From Streptomyces diacarni (GTDB taxonomy: Bacteria > Actinomycetota > Actinomycetes > Streptomycetales > Streptomycetaceae): 64,000 bases of DNA. Where the stretch lies: positions 143,807 through 207,806 of the forward strand of contig NZ_QOIN01000026.1 in assembly GCF_003323715.1 (NCBI RefSeq), given 5' to 3'. Below, in pieces: positions 17,045 to 26,563 of this stretch (within the stretch, counting starts at the first letter, position 1; each line of letters begins with the position of its first letter). The position numbers and the translations under genes are program-made. Below the pieces are notes generated by a model. That model was not told the origin of the DNA. It did not search any database and saw only the letters and a program-made list of their open reading frames with translations.

Positions 17045-17072
17045 GTGCCCCTCCCGCCGTGGAGAGGGGCAC
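17045..17072. terminator. Hairpin between convergent genes
   Basis: GTGCCCCTC (17045-17053) pairs perfectly with GAGGGGCAC (17064-17072), loop 10 nt. It lies between the small RHH gene and the end of the purine permease gene, 30 bp from the permease stop. Confidence 0.65.
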
Positions 17073-17101
17073 GACGGCGCACCGGAGGGGCAGCGGCGGA
17101 G

Positions 17102-18577
17102 CTACTGCACCCCGAGCAGCTGTTCGATCGGATTGAGGAGGAAGTAGACGAGGAAGCAGAGGCCGACGACGTTGAGCAGCCACGGGATCTCGCGGATCCG
17201 CCCCGCGGCGGCCCGCAGGACGATGAAGGCGATGACGCCCATGCCGATGCCGTTGGTGATGCTGTAGGTGAACGGCATCGAGACGATCGTCAGGAACGCG
17301 GGGATGGCGACGGTCGCGTCGCCCCAGTCGATGTCCCGCACGTTGGCGGCCATGATCAGGAAGCCGACGACGAGCAGCGCGGGCGTCGCCGCCTGCGAGG
17401 GCACCACCTTGGCGAGGGGGGTGAAGACCAGCGCGAGGAGGAAGAGCCCGCCGGTCACCACGTTGGCCAGCCCGGTGCGCGCGCCCTCACCGACGCCCGC
17501 CGTGGACTCCACGAAGCAGGTGTTGGCCGAGCAGGAGCCGACTCCGCCCGCGGCGACGCCGACGCCGTCCATGAACAGGATGCGGCCCATGCGCGGCAGC
17601 TGCCCCTGCTCGTCGGCGAGCCCCGACTCCTCGCCGACGCCGATGATGGTGCCCATCGCGTCGAAGAAGCCGGACAGCAGCACCGTGAAGACGAACAGGC
17701 AGCCGGTCAGCCATCCGACCTCGTGGAAGCCGCCGAGCAGGCTGATGTCGCCGACCAGGGAGAAGTCGGGCGTGCCGACGACGGAGTCGGGCACCGTGGG
17801 CACCGACAGGCCCCAGGCCGCGTCGGGGATCTTGGCGACGGCGTTGATGACGATGGCGACGACGGCCATGGCGACGATGCCGATGAGGATGGCGCCCTTC
17901 GTCTTCCGCACGGTCAGCACGAACATCAGGACGAGGCCGAGCACGAACACCAGCACGGGCCAGCCCTGGAGCTGTCCGCCGATCCCGAGCCCGAGGGGGA
18001 CGGTGGTCTTGGCGGCGTCCGGGTTGCGGGTCACGAAGCCGGAGTCCACGAGGCCGATGAGCGAGATGAACAGGCCGATGCCGATGGCGATGGCCCGGCG
18101 CAGCCCGTTCGGAATGGCGTCCATGACGCGCTGCCGCAGCCCGGAGGCCACCAGGATCATCAGCACGATGCCGGCCAGCACCACCATGCCCATGGCGTCG
18201 GGCCAGGTCATCTTGGGGGCCAGCTGGAGCGCCACCACGGCGTTGATGCCCAGCCCGGTGGCCAGGGCGATGGGGACGTTGCCGATGACGCCCATCAGCA
18301 CGGTGGTGAGCCCGGCCATCAGCGCGGTGGCGGTGACCAGCTGCCCGTTGTCGAGCTGGTGGCCGTATTTGTCGGTGCCCGCGCCGAGGATGATCGGGTT
18401 CAGCACGATAATGTACGCCATCGCGAAGAAGGTGGCGAGCCCGCCGCGCAGCTCCCGGCCGACGGTCGAGCCGCGGTCCGAGATGCTGAAGAAGCGGTCC
18501 AGTGCGGAGCGGGGAGCGGGGGGCGGGGTGTCTCGCGGGGAGCCGGGGGAATCGACCGGGCTGGCCGAAGCGGGCAT
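17102..18577 (-). CDS. NCS2 family purine permease (AzgA/PbuG-like)
   Basis: The 491-aa protein is a proton-coupled importer of the adenine/guanine/hypoxanthine branch of the NCS2 family. Landmarks: ELRGGLATFFAMAYIIVLNP in TM1, LVTATALMAGLTTVLMG, ALATGLGINAVVALQL (the substrate-site TM3), GLFISLIGLVDSGFV, GSCSANTCFVESTAGVGEGARTGL in TM10 and ten or more hydrophobic helices. ATG at 18577 with GAGG 7 nt upstream. The 5' region of about 160 bp contains no riboswitch I can recognise. Substrate inferred from family only. Confidence 0.9.
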   Translation of the reverse strand: MPASASPVDSPGSPRDTPPPAPRSALDRFFSISDRGSTVGRELRGGLATFFAMAYIIVLNPIILGAGTDKYGHQLDNGQLVTATALMAGLTTVLMGVIGNVPIALATGLGINAVVALQLAPKMTWPDAMGMVVLAGIVLMILVASGLRQRVMDAIPNGLRRAIAIGIGLFISLIGLVDSGFVTRNPDAAKTTVPLGLGIGGQLQGWPVLVFVLGLVLMFVLTVRKTKGAILIGIVAMAVVAIVINAVAKIPDAAWGLSVPTVPDSVVGTPDFSLVGDISLLGGFHEVGWLTGCLFVFTVLLSGFFDAMGTIIGVGEESGLADEQGQLPRMGRILFMDGVGVAAGGVGSCSANTCFVESTAGVGEGARTGLANVVTGGLFLLALVFTPLAKVVPSQAATPALLVVGFLIMAANVRDIDWGDATVAIPAFLTIVSMPFTYSITNGIGMGVIAFIVLRAAAGRIREIPWLLNVVGLCFLVYFLLNPIEQLLGVQ

Positions 18578-18739
18578 GGGTGACCTCGGGTACGTGCTGA
18601 CGAAGCGGAACGGAGGGGTCCGACTGGATCAGCTTGGACAATCGCACGAAAGAATCCAGCCATCTCCAGTTGGTTTCAGTATGAACAAACGAACGGCCTG
18701 ATCGCCAACTCCGCCCCCTGACCCCCCGACGCCCCTCGC

Positions 18740-18745
18740 TAGGCT
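18740..18745 (+). promoter_or_regulatory. -10 box TAGGCT before the DUF2530 gene
   Basis: TAGGCT lies 38 bp before the ATG at 18784, giving a leader of about 32 nt that contains GAGGGAG. Unlike most promoters in the window this one gives a leadered message. Confidence 0.5.
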
Positions 18746-18783
18746 GGGGTCCTGACAGGACCGGAAACGAGGGAGCCGTGGCG

Positions 18784-19044
18784 ATGGGTCTGATGGACAA
18801 GTGGACCAACGGCGAGCGCGAGGCCCCCGAGCCGCTGGAGGGCAACGTCGTCGGCACGGTCGTGGCCGGCACCCTGATCTGGCTCGTCCTCTTCCTCGGC
18901 CAACTCCCCTTCTACGGCTGGTTCGCCGACAAGGGCCACTCCTGGTGGGTGTGGACCTGCGCCGCCGGAGCGGGCCTGGGCTGCGTCGGCATCTGGTACG
19001 TGCGCGCCCGGGACAAGGCGATCAGGCGGGCCCGGCAGGACTGA
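18784..19044 (+). CDS. DUF2530 membrane protein
   Basis: The 86-aa protein has two hydrophobic helices, VVGTVVAGTLIWLVLFLGQL and WWVWTCAAGAGLGCVGIWYV, ending in basic residues (RARDKAIRRARQD), which matches DUF2530. Function unknown. I start it at ATG 18784, 8 nt after GAGGGAG; the GTG at 18778 used by a longer version is only 2 nt from that site. It precedes the P-type ATPase by 57 bp. Confidence 0.85.
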   Translation: MGLMDKWTNGEREAPEPLEGNVVGTVVAGTLIWLVLFLGQLPFYGWFADKGHSWWVWTCAAGAGLGCVGIWYVRARDKAIRRARQD

Positions 19045-19089
19045 GACGGCGCGACGCGCCACCGTCCTCCTCGCGCCCCGAGTGCCCCG

Positions 19090-19095
19090 TACCGT
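19090..19095 (+). promoter_or_regulatory. -10 box TACCGT of a leaderless ATPase transcript
   Basis: TACCGT, 6 nt, then the ATG at 19102. No Shine-Dalgarno. The same TACCGT occurs before the helicase gene at 33328. Confidence 0.5.
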
Positions 19096-19101
19096 CGAAA
19101 C

Positions 19102-21540
19102 ATGACACTTGCGGGCGAAGGTCTCACCGAGGCGGAAGTCGCCGAGCGCGTCGAGCGCGGGGAGGTCAACGACGTCCCCCCGCGCAACAGCAGGTCGGCC
19201 GCCGACATCGTCCGCGCCAACGTCCTCACCCGCTTCAACGCGCTCATCGGCGTCCTCTTCCTGATCATCCTGGTCGTCGGCCCGCTCCAGGACGGCCTCT
19301 TCGGCTTCGTCATCGTGGCCAACACGGGCATCGGCATCATCCAGGAGCTGCGCGCCAAGCGGACGCTCGACAACCTCGCCGTCATCGGGGAGGCCCGCCC
19401 CCGGGTACGGCGTGACGGGCGCACCACTGAGCTGCCCACCGACCGGATCGTGCTGGGCGACCTGATCGCGCTGCGCCCCGGCGACAAGTGCGTGGTCGAC
19501 GGCGAGGTGGCGGAGGCGGACGGCCTGGAGGTCGACGAGTCCCTGCTGACCGGCGAGTCAGAACCGGTCGCCAAGCGGCCGGGGGACGCCGTGCTGTCCG
19601 GCAGCTTCGTGGTGGCGGGCACCGGCGCCTTCACCGCGACGCGAGTGGGCCGCCAGGCCTACGCGGCGCAGCTCGCCGAGGAGGCCAGCCGCTTCACGCT
19701 CGTCCACTCCGAACTGCGCGGCGGCATCAGCCGACTGCTGAAGTACATCACCTGGATGATGGTCCCGGCCGCGCTCGGCCTGATTCTCAGCCAGCTCGTC
19801 GTCGAGCACAACGACGTGCACGAGGCCGTGCGGCGCATGGTCGCCGGCATCGTGCCGATGGTGCCCGAGGGGCTGGTGCTGCTGACCTCGGTGGCCTTCG
19901 CCATCGGCGTCATCCGGCTGGGCCGCCGACAGTGCCTCGTCCAGGAGCTGCCCGCCATCGAGGGACTGGCGCGGGTCGACGTCGTCTGCCTCGACAAGAC
20001 GGGCACCCTGACGGAGGGCGGCATGGACGTCGCCGAGGTGCGCGCCCTCGACGGGGCCGACGAGGCCTACCTGGCCCGGGTGCTGGCGGCGTTCGGAGCC
20101 TCCGATCCGCACCCCAACGCCAGCCTCCAGGCGATCGGCGCGGCCTACCCGGCGCCCGGGGACGGCCCCGGCGCCTGGCGCCTGACCGCAACCCTGCCCT
20201 TCTCCTCCGCCCGCAAGTACAGCGGTGCCGCCTTCGCCGAACCGGACGGCACCCCCAGCGCCTGGCTGCTGGGCGCCCCCGACGTGCTCCTGACGGCGGG
20301 CCACCCCGTACTGGCCGAGGTGGACCGGCTGGACCGGGAGGGCCTGCGGGTACTGCTGCTGGCGCACGCGGCGAACGGGCTGCCGCACAGCGGCGACGGC
20401 CTCCCGGACCCGGGCCCGCACCCCGGCGCCGGCCCCGACCCCGGCGCCCGCTCGGACGGCGGTCAGGCGCACGGGGAGCCCCTCACGCGTCCCGCGGCGC
20501 TCGTCGTCCTCGAACAGCGGCTGCGGCCCGACGCCGGGGACACCCTCGCCTACTTCGCCGAGCAGGACGTCGACACCAAGGTGATCTCGGGTGACAACGC
20601 GGTCTCCGTCGGCGCGGTCGCCGCGAAACTCCGGCTGCCCGGCGCCCAGCACCCCGTCGACGCGCGCGAGATGCCCGCCGACCGCACCCGCCTGGCCCGC
20701 GCGGTGGAGGGCGGAACGGTCTTCGGGCGGGTCACACCGCAGCAGAAGCGGCAGCTGGTGGGCGCCCTCCAGGCGGAGGGGCACACGGTGGCGATGACCG
20801 GCGACGGCGTCAACGACGTCCTCGCGCTCAAGGACGCCGACATCGGGGTCTGCATGGGCTCGGGCTCCGAGGCGACCAAGGCGGTGGCCCAGATCGTGCT
20901 GCTGGACGACAGCTTCGCGACGCTGCCCTCGGTCGTCGGCGAGGGCCGCCGGGTCATCGGCAACATCGAACGGGTCGCCAACCTGTTCTTGACCAAGACG
21001 GTCTACTCCGTGCTGCTGGCCGTGCTCGTCATCTGCTGGCAGGTCCCCTACCCGTTCCTCCCCCGCCACCTGACGCTGCTGTCCTCGCTGACCATCGGCA
21101 TCCCGGCCTTCTTCCTCGCCCTGGCACCCAACAGGGAACGGGCCAGGCCGCACTTCGTGCGGCGCGTCCTGCGCTACGCGGTGCCCTGCGGACTGATCGC
21201 CGGGGCGGCCACGTTCGCCACGTACCTGCTGGCGCGGCACCACTACAGCGGCGCCGAGGCGCTGGCCGCCGAGACCAGCGCCGCGACGCTGACCCTCTTC
21301 CTGATCGCCATGTGGGTGCTGGCCATCGTGGCGCGGCCCTACACGTGGTGGCGGGTGGGGCTGGTGGCGGCGATGGGGGTCGCCTTCCTGGTGGTGCTGG
21401 CGACCCCGTGGCTCCAGCGCTTCTTCGCGCTCAAGCTGGTCGGCACCGCCGTGCCGTGGACCGCGGTGGGGGTGGCCGCGGTGGCGGGCGTCCTGCTGGA
21501 GGCCGCGTGGCGCCTGGTGGCCAGGCGGCTGCCCGCCTGA
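19102..21540 (+). CDS. P-type cation ATPase, CtpE-like
   Basis: The 812-aa pump is a P-type ATPase: actuator motif TGES at 150-153, the membrane MVPEGL at 253-258, phosphorylation site Asp298 in DKTGT, nucleotide-domain and hinge GDGVNDVLALKDADIG, and eight or more membrane helices. The PEGL motif, the short N-terminus without a heavy-metal domain and the overall pattern match mycobacterial CtpE, which has been linked to calcium uptake; the ion here is inferred, not shown. A Pro/Gly/Asp-rich insert (about residues 430-455) interrupts the nucleotide-binding domain. Leaderless start at ATG 19102. Confidence 0.88.
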   Translation: MTLAGEGLTEAEVAERVERGEVNDVPPRNSRSAADIVRANVLTRFNALIGVLFLIILVVGPLQDGLFGFVIVANTGIGIIQELRAKRTLDNLAVIGEARPRVRRDGRTTELPTDRIVLGDLIALRPGDKCVVDGEVAEADGLEVDESLLTGESEPVAKRPGDAVLSGSFVVAGTGAFTATRVGRQAYAAQLAEEASRFTLVHSELRGGISRLLKYITWMMVPAALGLILSQLVVEHNDVHEAVRRMVAGIVPMVPEGLVLLTSVAFAIGVIRLGRRQCLVQELPAIEGLARVDVVCLDKTGTLTEGGMDVAEVRALDGADEAYLARVLAAFGASDPHPNASLQAIGAAYPAPGDGPGAWRLTATLPFSSARKYSGAAFAEPDGTPSAWLLGAPDVLLTAGHPVLAEVDRLDREGLRVLLLAHAANGLPHSGDGLPDPGPHPGAGPDPGARSDGGQAHGEPLTRPAALVVLEQRLRPDAGDTLAYFAEQDVDTKVISGDNAVSVGAVAAKLRLPGAQHPVDAREMPADRTRLARAVEGGTVFGRVTPQQKRQLVGALQAEGHTVAMTGDGVNDVLALKDADIGVCMGSGSEATKAVAQIVLLDDSFATLPSVVGEGRRVIGNIERVANLFLTKTVYSVLLAVLVICWQVPYPFLPRHLTLLSSLTIGIPAFFLALAPNRERARPHFVRRVLRYAVPCGLIAGAATFATYLLARHHYSGAEALAAETSAATLTLFLIAMWVLAIVARPYTWWRVGLVAAMGVAFLVVLATPWLQRFFALKLVGTAVPWTAVGVAAVAGVLLEAAWRLVARRLPA

Positions 21541-21716
21541 CCGCGCCGGGAGCACGGCGGCCGACGGCGCCGCCGCGCCGCCGTCCCGGTGCCGTGACCG
21601 CTCCAACGGGTGCGCACCGGGTGGCGGAAGGCGGGGTCGCGGGGGCGGGCCCGCGGGGTAACGATGTGCTCGCCCAGCACACCGGAGCCCCACCTGAGCA
21701 CCGAAGGAGAGCGGCC

Positions 21717-21953
21717 ATGCCCGTCTGCGAGGTCTGCGACAACGACTACCCCCACACCTTCGAGGTCCGCGCCGCCGGACAGGTGCACGTGTTCGACTGC
21801 CTGGAGTGCGCGGCCCACAAGATGGCGCCCGTGTGCGAGAACTGCGGGTGCCGCATCCTGGGCCACGGTATGGAGACGAACGGCCAGTACTTCTGCTGCG
21901 CCCACTGCGCCCGCACCCAGGGCCGCACCCAGCTGGCCGACAGCGCGCCGTAA
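21717..21953 (+). CDS. Small Cys-rich protein (metallothionein-like, zinc-ribbon)
   Basis: The 78-aa protein has nine cysteines in pairs typical of metal sites: CEVCDNDY at residues 4-11, DCLECAAH, CENCGCRILGH, and FCCAHCART. Streptomycetes often annotate this as a prokaryotic metallothionein; the spacing also fits two zinc-ribbon knuckles. Cytoplasmic, no signal. ATG at 21717 with AAGGAG 8 nt upstream. It is convergent with the Hsp90-like gene, 4 bp between the stops. Confidence 0.78.
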   Translation: MPVCEVCDNDYPHTFEVRAAGQVHVFDCLECAAHKMAPVCENCGCRILGHGMETNGQYFCCAHCARTQGRTQLADSAP

Positions 21954-21957
21954 GGCC

Positions 21958-24900
21958 TCAGTCGAACCAGCGGGCCCGCGACAGCTCCACCGCCCGGCCT
22001 TGATCCTCCAGCAGGGCCGTCAGCTCGAAGCGGCGCGGCCAGGCGCCGCAGGACCAGGCCAGGGCCGAGGCGAGCCCCTCCAGGGTGGCGGCGTGGAGGG
22101 TGCCGTCCGGGGTGCGGCGCCAGTCCAGGTCCACCCCGCCGAGCACCAGCTCCTCGTGCTCGCGGTAGTGGGAGGGCGCGTGGGGCAGCAGTTCCCGCAC
22201 GGCGGCGGGAACCTCCCGCTCGGTGCCGGGCTCCCGCGGCACCAGCTCCGCCGCCGCCTCGCTCGCCCGCCGCACCTCCAGCAGGCCGGCCAGCTCGGCC
22301 GCGTGGGCGGGTGCCACCGGCAGCAGGGCGCGGTCCGCGAGGAGGGGGAGCACGTCGGGCGCGTCGGCCACCAGGGCCTCGGCCGCGTCCACGACGACCG
22401 TCTCGCCGCCGCGCACCGCGCGCAGCTCGTCCGGCAGCGTCACCGTCTCCGGGTCCAGACCTGCCGAGGCCAGCAGGGTGTAGAGGCCGTGCAGCTGGGC
22501 GGGGTCCCCCTCGTGGGCGGCGTGCGCCGGGGAGGGCAGGTCGGGGTCGGCGAGGCGGGTGAGGAGTTCGGCGGCTCCGCCGGGCTCGGCCAGCAGCGCC
22601 GCCGCGGTGGTGCGGACGCCGAGAGCCCGCAGGACGCGGTCGTCGGTGACCTCTCCCGGGTCGGCCTCCTCGTAGAGCCCGCGCAGCAGCGGGTCGGCCC
22701 TGGCGGCGCGCAGCCCGGCGGGGCGGCGGCCGTCGAGCACGGGATGGCCGCGCAGCCACCAGGCGGTGTAGGGGCGGACGCCGGTGACGGTGCCGTCGGC
22801 GAGGCGTACCCGCACCGGCGCCGTCAGCGCGTCCCGCAGCGGCGGCCTCGCGAGCATGGCCAGCGCCTCGGGCCAGCACGCGTCGTCGACCAGGTCGAGG
22901 TCGCGCACGGCCACCAGTTCGACCGCGACCGGCGGGACGGCGTAGCCGGCGTCGGCGTCGGTGTCGTCCGTGTGGCCGTCGGCCGCCAGCTGGTCGAGCA
23001 CGTCCTCGCACCACACGTCGACGGCGTCCAGCAGCCCCGGGTCGTCGGGTTCGGGGTAGTCGCTCTCGCGCGGCTCGAAGCCGTCCGGGTCGAGCACGAC
23101 GTCCTCGGCCCGCACCAGCGCGAAGGCCGCCTGCACCCCGACGGCCGTCAGCGGCCCCTCGCCCCAGCGCTCGGCCAGCTCCGCGTCGCAGGCGGCCAGT
23201 TCGCCCTCGCGCAGCACGCGCGCGAACGGGGAGCCGGGGTAGACCAGTTCGGCCGCCGGCATCGGCTCGCCGTCCTCGTCGGGCAGCGCGAGAGCGCCCA
23301 GCCACGGCTCGTCGCCCGGCGCGAGGTGCGCGTCGCGGACGAGGCCCAGCACCGTCTCCACCAGCTCCTCGGGCGCCAGGCCGCCGTCGTCCTCGTCCCA
23401 GGCCTCCTCCGCCTCCAGCGAGGCGGCCACCGCGGCGCGCACCTGCGGGGTCGTCAGCACGGCGTGCGGCGTGGCCGTGGTCGCGCCCAGCCTCTCCAGC
23501 AGCGGGTGTACGGCCTCGGCGTGCGCGGCCTTCAGCCCCAGGCGGGCCAGCCTCCCGCCCGTGACGGCACCGTCCGGCAGCGGCAGCAGCACATGGCGGG
23601 GCCCCACCGCACGGCGCCCGTCGGCCAGCGGCACGGGCAGCCCCGTCAACCGCTCGGGATCGACCCCGGCGAGCGAGTCGTACAGCCGCCACCACCAGCC
23701 GGGCTCCCGCTCCACACCGGTGAGCCGGTCGACGGCCTCGCCCAGCGGCACCCGGGCCACCTCCAGGGCCCGCAGCTCCGGCCTGCGCTCCAGCCCTGCG
23801 GGCAACAGGTTGCCGAACACCTCCGCGAGGACGGCGACGGTGGCCGCCCCCGCGCCCTCGATGATCTCGGCGTCGCGGGGGCGCAGCGCGTACCGTTCGC
23901 CCGGCTCCGCCGGTTGTTCCCCGTACCCGCGGACCGCCGCGCTCGCCAGGAACGGCACCTCGGGCAGCCGCTCCAGCACCAGCGCGCGCAACCGGCCGTC
24001 CAGCTCGCCCAGTCCGAGCGGGCCCGGCACCAGGTCCAGGGTCCCCGGCGCCACCGGGTGCCACCCGCGCAGCAGCTCCGCGTAGGCGTCGGCGGCCCGC
24101 CCCAGCAGGAACCGGGTCAGCGGGCCCGGCGCGACGTGGCGGCGGGTCGGCTCCAGCGGGAAGGAGGCCAGCAGCAGCGCGGGGAACCCCAGCGGCTCGT
24201 CCGTGGGCGTGGGCGCGTGCACACACGCCGCCGTACCCGGCTTGACCGGAGACCCCTCGCCGTCGACCGGCACCGCCCAGGTCAGGGACCAGCCAGGGCG
24301 CGTGCGCTCCTCCACGGGCCGGTCCGCGAGCAGTTCGGCGTCCGCGACCCCGTGCGCGGCCGCGAGGCGCCACCGGGTCGATCCGGTGGCCGAATCCTCG
24401 ATCCGGACGTGGGCGCCCTCGTCGTGGCGCGTCAGGGTGCGCGCAGGGCCTTCGGGTTCGCTGACGACGACGACCTCGCTCAGCCCCGGCAGCGCCAGCA
24501 GCAGCGCGTCGTCCACCGCGTCCAGCAGCCGCCCGACCAGGTCGTGCGCGGCCTCGTCCCGCAGCGGGAGCAGCACGGCCGTGTCGTACCCGGCAGGCAC
24601 CACCGCCTGGCCGTACGCGGCGGGCAGGGGCAGCCGCAGCAGCGGCACGTGCCCCTCGCGGCGGTCCAGTTCCGCGGCCAGATCCGGGCTGTCGGCGGCG
24701 GCCTGCCGCGTCAGCTCCCCGGCCTCGGTCAGCGACCAGCGCACCCCCTGGCCCGACCTGTCCACGACGGCCGGCGCGTCGGTGACGGCCAGCACGGCGG
24801 AGAAGCCGACACCGAACCTGCCGACGGCACCCAGATCGGGCTCGTCGCGCTTGGCCGAGGCCCGCAGGGTGGCCAGCGACTCGACACCGGCCGCGTCCAG

Positions 24901-25185
24901 CGGCTGCCCGGTGTTGGCGGCGCTCAGCGTGCCGTCCGCGCCCAGGCAGAGCCGCAGCCGTCCCGCGACGCCCGCGCGGGCCGCGGCGTCCGAGGCGTTC
25001 TGTGCCAGCTCCACCACCAGCCGGTCGCGGTAGCCGCCCAGCGCGAGATCCTGCTCCGCGTTGGCGTCCTCACGGAAGCGGGCCGCGGACGAACGCCACG
25101 CCTCCAGCACCCCGTGCCGCAGCCGTCCGGTCCCGAACGTGTCCGCGGACGCGTCCTTCGGCCTCGCCCCGAAGCTGTCCCTCAC
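21958..25185 (-). CDS. Sacsin/Hsp90-type GHKL ATPase, large
   Basis: The 1075-aa protein begins with a GHKL ATPase domain: N-box VVELAQNASDAA (Glu59, Asn63, Asp66), a nucleotide-lid region SAANTGQPLD, and the G2 box VGRFGVGFSAVLAV near residue 121. The remaining 900 residues are Leu/Ala/Asp/Glu-rich and unlike Hsp90's middle domain; the N-terminal domain resembles that of sacsin. Such proteins are annotated as ATP-binding or Hsp90-like in actinobacteria with no proven client. The GTG at 25185 is chosen for AGGAGG 8 nt upstream; the frame is open to 25320 but the extra 45 residues look like shadow. Probably monocistronic. Confidence 0.82.
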   Translation of the reverse strand: MRDSFGARPKDASADTFGTGRLRHGVLEAWRSSAARFREDANAEQDLALGGYRDRLVVELAQNASDAAARAGVAGRLRLCLGADGTLSAANTGQPLDAAGVESLATLRASAKRDEPDLGAVGRFGVGFSAVLAVTDAPAVVDRSGQGVRWSLTEAGELTRQAAADSPDLAAELDRREGHVPLLRLPLPAAYGQAVVPAGYDTAVLLPLRDEAAHDLVGRLLDAVDDALLLALPGLSEVVVVSEPEGPARTLTRHDEGAHVRIEDSATGSTRWRLAAAHGVADAELLADRPVEERTRPGWSLTWAVPVDGEGSPVKPGTAACVHAPTPTDEPLGFPALLLASFPLEPTRRHVAPGPLTRFLLGRAADAYAELLRGWHPVAPGTLDLVPGPLGLGELDGRLRALVLERLPEVPFLASAAVRGYGEQPAEPGERYALRPRDAEIIEGAGAATVAVLAEVFGNLLPAGLERRPELRALEVARVPLGEAVDRLTGVEREPGWWWRLYDSLAGVDPERLTGLPVPLADGRRAVGPRHVLLPLPDGAVTGGRLARLGLKAAHAEAVHPLLERLGATTATPHAVLTTPQVRAAVAASLEAEEAWDEDDGGLAPEELVETVLGLVRDAHLAPGDEPWLGALALPDEDGEPMPAAELVYPGSPFARVLREGELAACDAELAERWGEGPLTAVGVQAAFALVRAEDVVLDPDGFEPRESDYPEPDDPGLLDAVDVWCEDVLDQLAADGHTDDTDADAGYAVPPVAVELVAVRDLDLVDDACWPEALAMLARPPLRDALTAPVRVRLADGTVTGVRPYTAWWLRGHPVLDGRRPAGLRAARADPLLRGLYEEADPGEVTDDRVLRALGVRTTAAALLAEPGGAAELLTRLADPDLPSPAHAAHEGDPAQLHGLYTLLASAGLDPETVTLPDELRAVRGGETVVVDAAEALVADAPDVLPLLADRALLPVAPAHAAELAGLLEVRRASEAAAELVPREPGTEREVPAAVRELLPHAPSHYREHEELVLGGVDLDWRRTPDGTLHAATLEGLASALAWSCGAWPRRFELTALLEDQGRAVELSRARWFD

Positions 25186-25389
25186 GCCACCGGCCTCCTC
25201 GGCACTCGCATCCCGCCCCGTCGTCCCGCCCGGCGACTTCCGCGGCCGGGCGAGAGGGAAGAGTACGGCACGCCGCGAAGGGCCCGCCCGTTCAGCCGCC
25301 CGTGCCCGTGCTCCTAGCACCCCGCCGGGGCGGCCGGTCGTGAGGTGCCGCGGCCGGGGCTGCCGGGTGCCGGGTGCGGAGGGGCGCGG

Positions 25390-26289
25390 TCAGCCGGAGG
25401 TGTCAGGGGCGTTCAGGCCGGAGGCCGGCGCGGGGTTTCCGGGCCCCTCGCGCGCCTCGTCCGTGAGGCCGAAGGGGTCGGCCAGCGTCTCGTCGACGAC
25501 CGGGGGCGGCGGCTGCGGGGTGCGGGGCATGACCGCCGCCTCGGAGTGACCGCCGCAGCCGAACGCGAGGGAGACGACGTGGCCGTCGGCCGGGCTGTAC
25601 TCGTTGGCGCAGATCCCGAACGCCTGCCGCAGCGAGCCCGCGACCGGGACGAGGAAGCCGCAGCTCATGCAGGCGGCCGGGGCCGCCTGCGCCATCGGCG
25701 TCTTCGGCCCGTACGACTCCTCCCAGCGGTCGGCCGCGGTGTGCAGCCCGTAGCGGGAGAGCACGCGGGACCTGCCCATGCCGGGCTCGGCGGCGACGCC
25801 GCCGATGGCCGCGCGCAGCGGCCCCGCCTCCTCGGTGCCCTCGTCGGCGACGGGCGAGTCGGGCAGCGGCTCGTCCTCGCCGGAGAAACCGGGCTCCAGA
25901 CGCAGGTCGTCCGCGTCGGTGGGCAGCAGATCGCCGGGCCCCAGGTCGCCGGGGCGCAGCCGCTCGCTCCAGGGCACCCACTCGGGGGCGAGCAGCGCGT
26001 CGGAGCCGGGGAGCAGCACCGACTCGTCGACCGTGACGTTCTTGGCCCGCGAGGCGCGGGCGACCGTCACCGCCCAGCGCCACCCGCGGTAGCCGGGCTC
26101 GTGGGCCTCGAAGAAGTGCGTGACCACGCGTTCGGCGTCGGCGACGGCCTCGATCCACGCGCCGACCACTCCGGGCGCCGCCGCCTCCTCGGCCGCGGCC
26201 CTCGCCAGTTCCACGGCCTCGGCACACAGCTTGTCGGGGGCGCGCCGGCTCCGCGCTCCACGGCTCGTACTCCGGGTCGCGGCAGTCAT
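25390..26289 (-). CDS. DUF3027 protein
   Basis: The 299-aa protein matches DUF3027, an actinobacterial family of unknown function: AVELARAAAEEAAAPGVVG, RGWRWAVTVARASRAKNVTV, DESVLLPGSDALLAPEWVPW, and a zinc-binding-looking part CMSCGFLVPV...ICANEYSPADG...FGCGGHSEA. The C-terminal 50 residues are Pro-rich. ATG at 26289. It is divergent from the MFS gene; the family commonly sits beside core genes such as this block. Confidence 0.85.
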   Translation of the reverse strand: MTAATRSTSRGARSRRAPDKLCAEAVELARAAAEEAAAPGVVGAWIEAVADAERVVTHFFEAHEPGYRGWRWAVTVARASRAKNVTVDESVLLPGSDALLAPEWVPWSERLRPGDLGPGDLLPTDADDLRLEPGFSGEDEPLPDSPVADEGTEEAGPLRAAIGGVAAEPGMGRSRVLSRYGLHTAADRWEESYGPKTPMAQAAPAACMSCGFLVPVAGSLRQAFGICANEYSPADGHVVSLAFGCGGHSEAAVMPRTPQPPPPVVDETLADPFGLTDEAREGPGNPAPASGLNAPDTSG

Positions 26290-26563
26290 GCAGCACTCAC
26301 AAGAATCGTCTCTCCTACGCCGTAGCGCCGTTGTCGGCGTGCACTGCCCGGACGGCCACGAGTGGAGGGGCCGGGTCGGGGACGGAGCGGGACCGGGTGG
26401 CCGCTGCGACGTCCGCGCCCGCGCTCAAAGGCCATACGGTGCGCACCGTTCACCCACGCTACCCCACGGGGTCACGGAAGAAATCCGCAGCCAGCCCTCG
26501 GACGGCTCGTGCTGTCCGCTCAGGGGAGAAACGAACGCCCCGTTCTGGTGCACACTGAACGGC

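Noticed and set aside
17045..18583. A 512-codon plus-strand frame opposite the purine permease
   Set aside because: Asp/His/Gly-rich shadow of a hydrophobic protein; no start signal; the permease on the other strand is certain.
18578..18739. Purine riboswitch before the NCS2 permease
   Set aside because: No purine-aptamer core seen; the leader is ordinary and the permease has a normal Shine-Dalgarno.
21610..25317. A 1235-codon plus-strand frame opposite the sacsin-type ATPase
   Set aside because: Arg/Gln/Gly-rich shadow without any motif.
26120..26563. Upstream extension of the MFS gene
   Set aside because: Lies antisense to DUF3027 and then in the divergent promoter region; no conserved residues before 26564.
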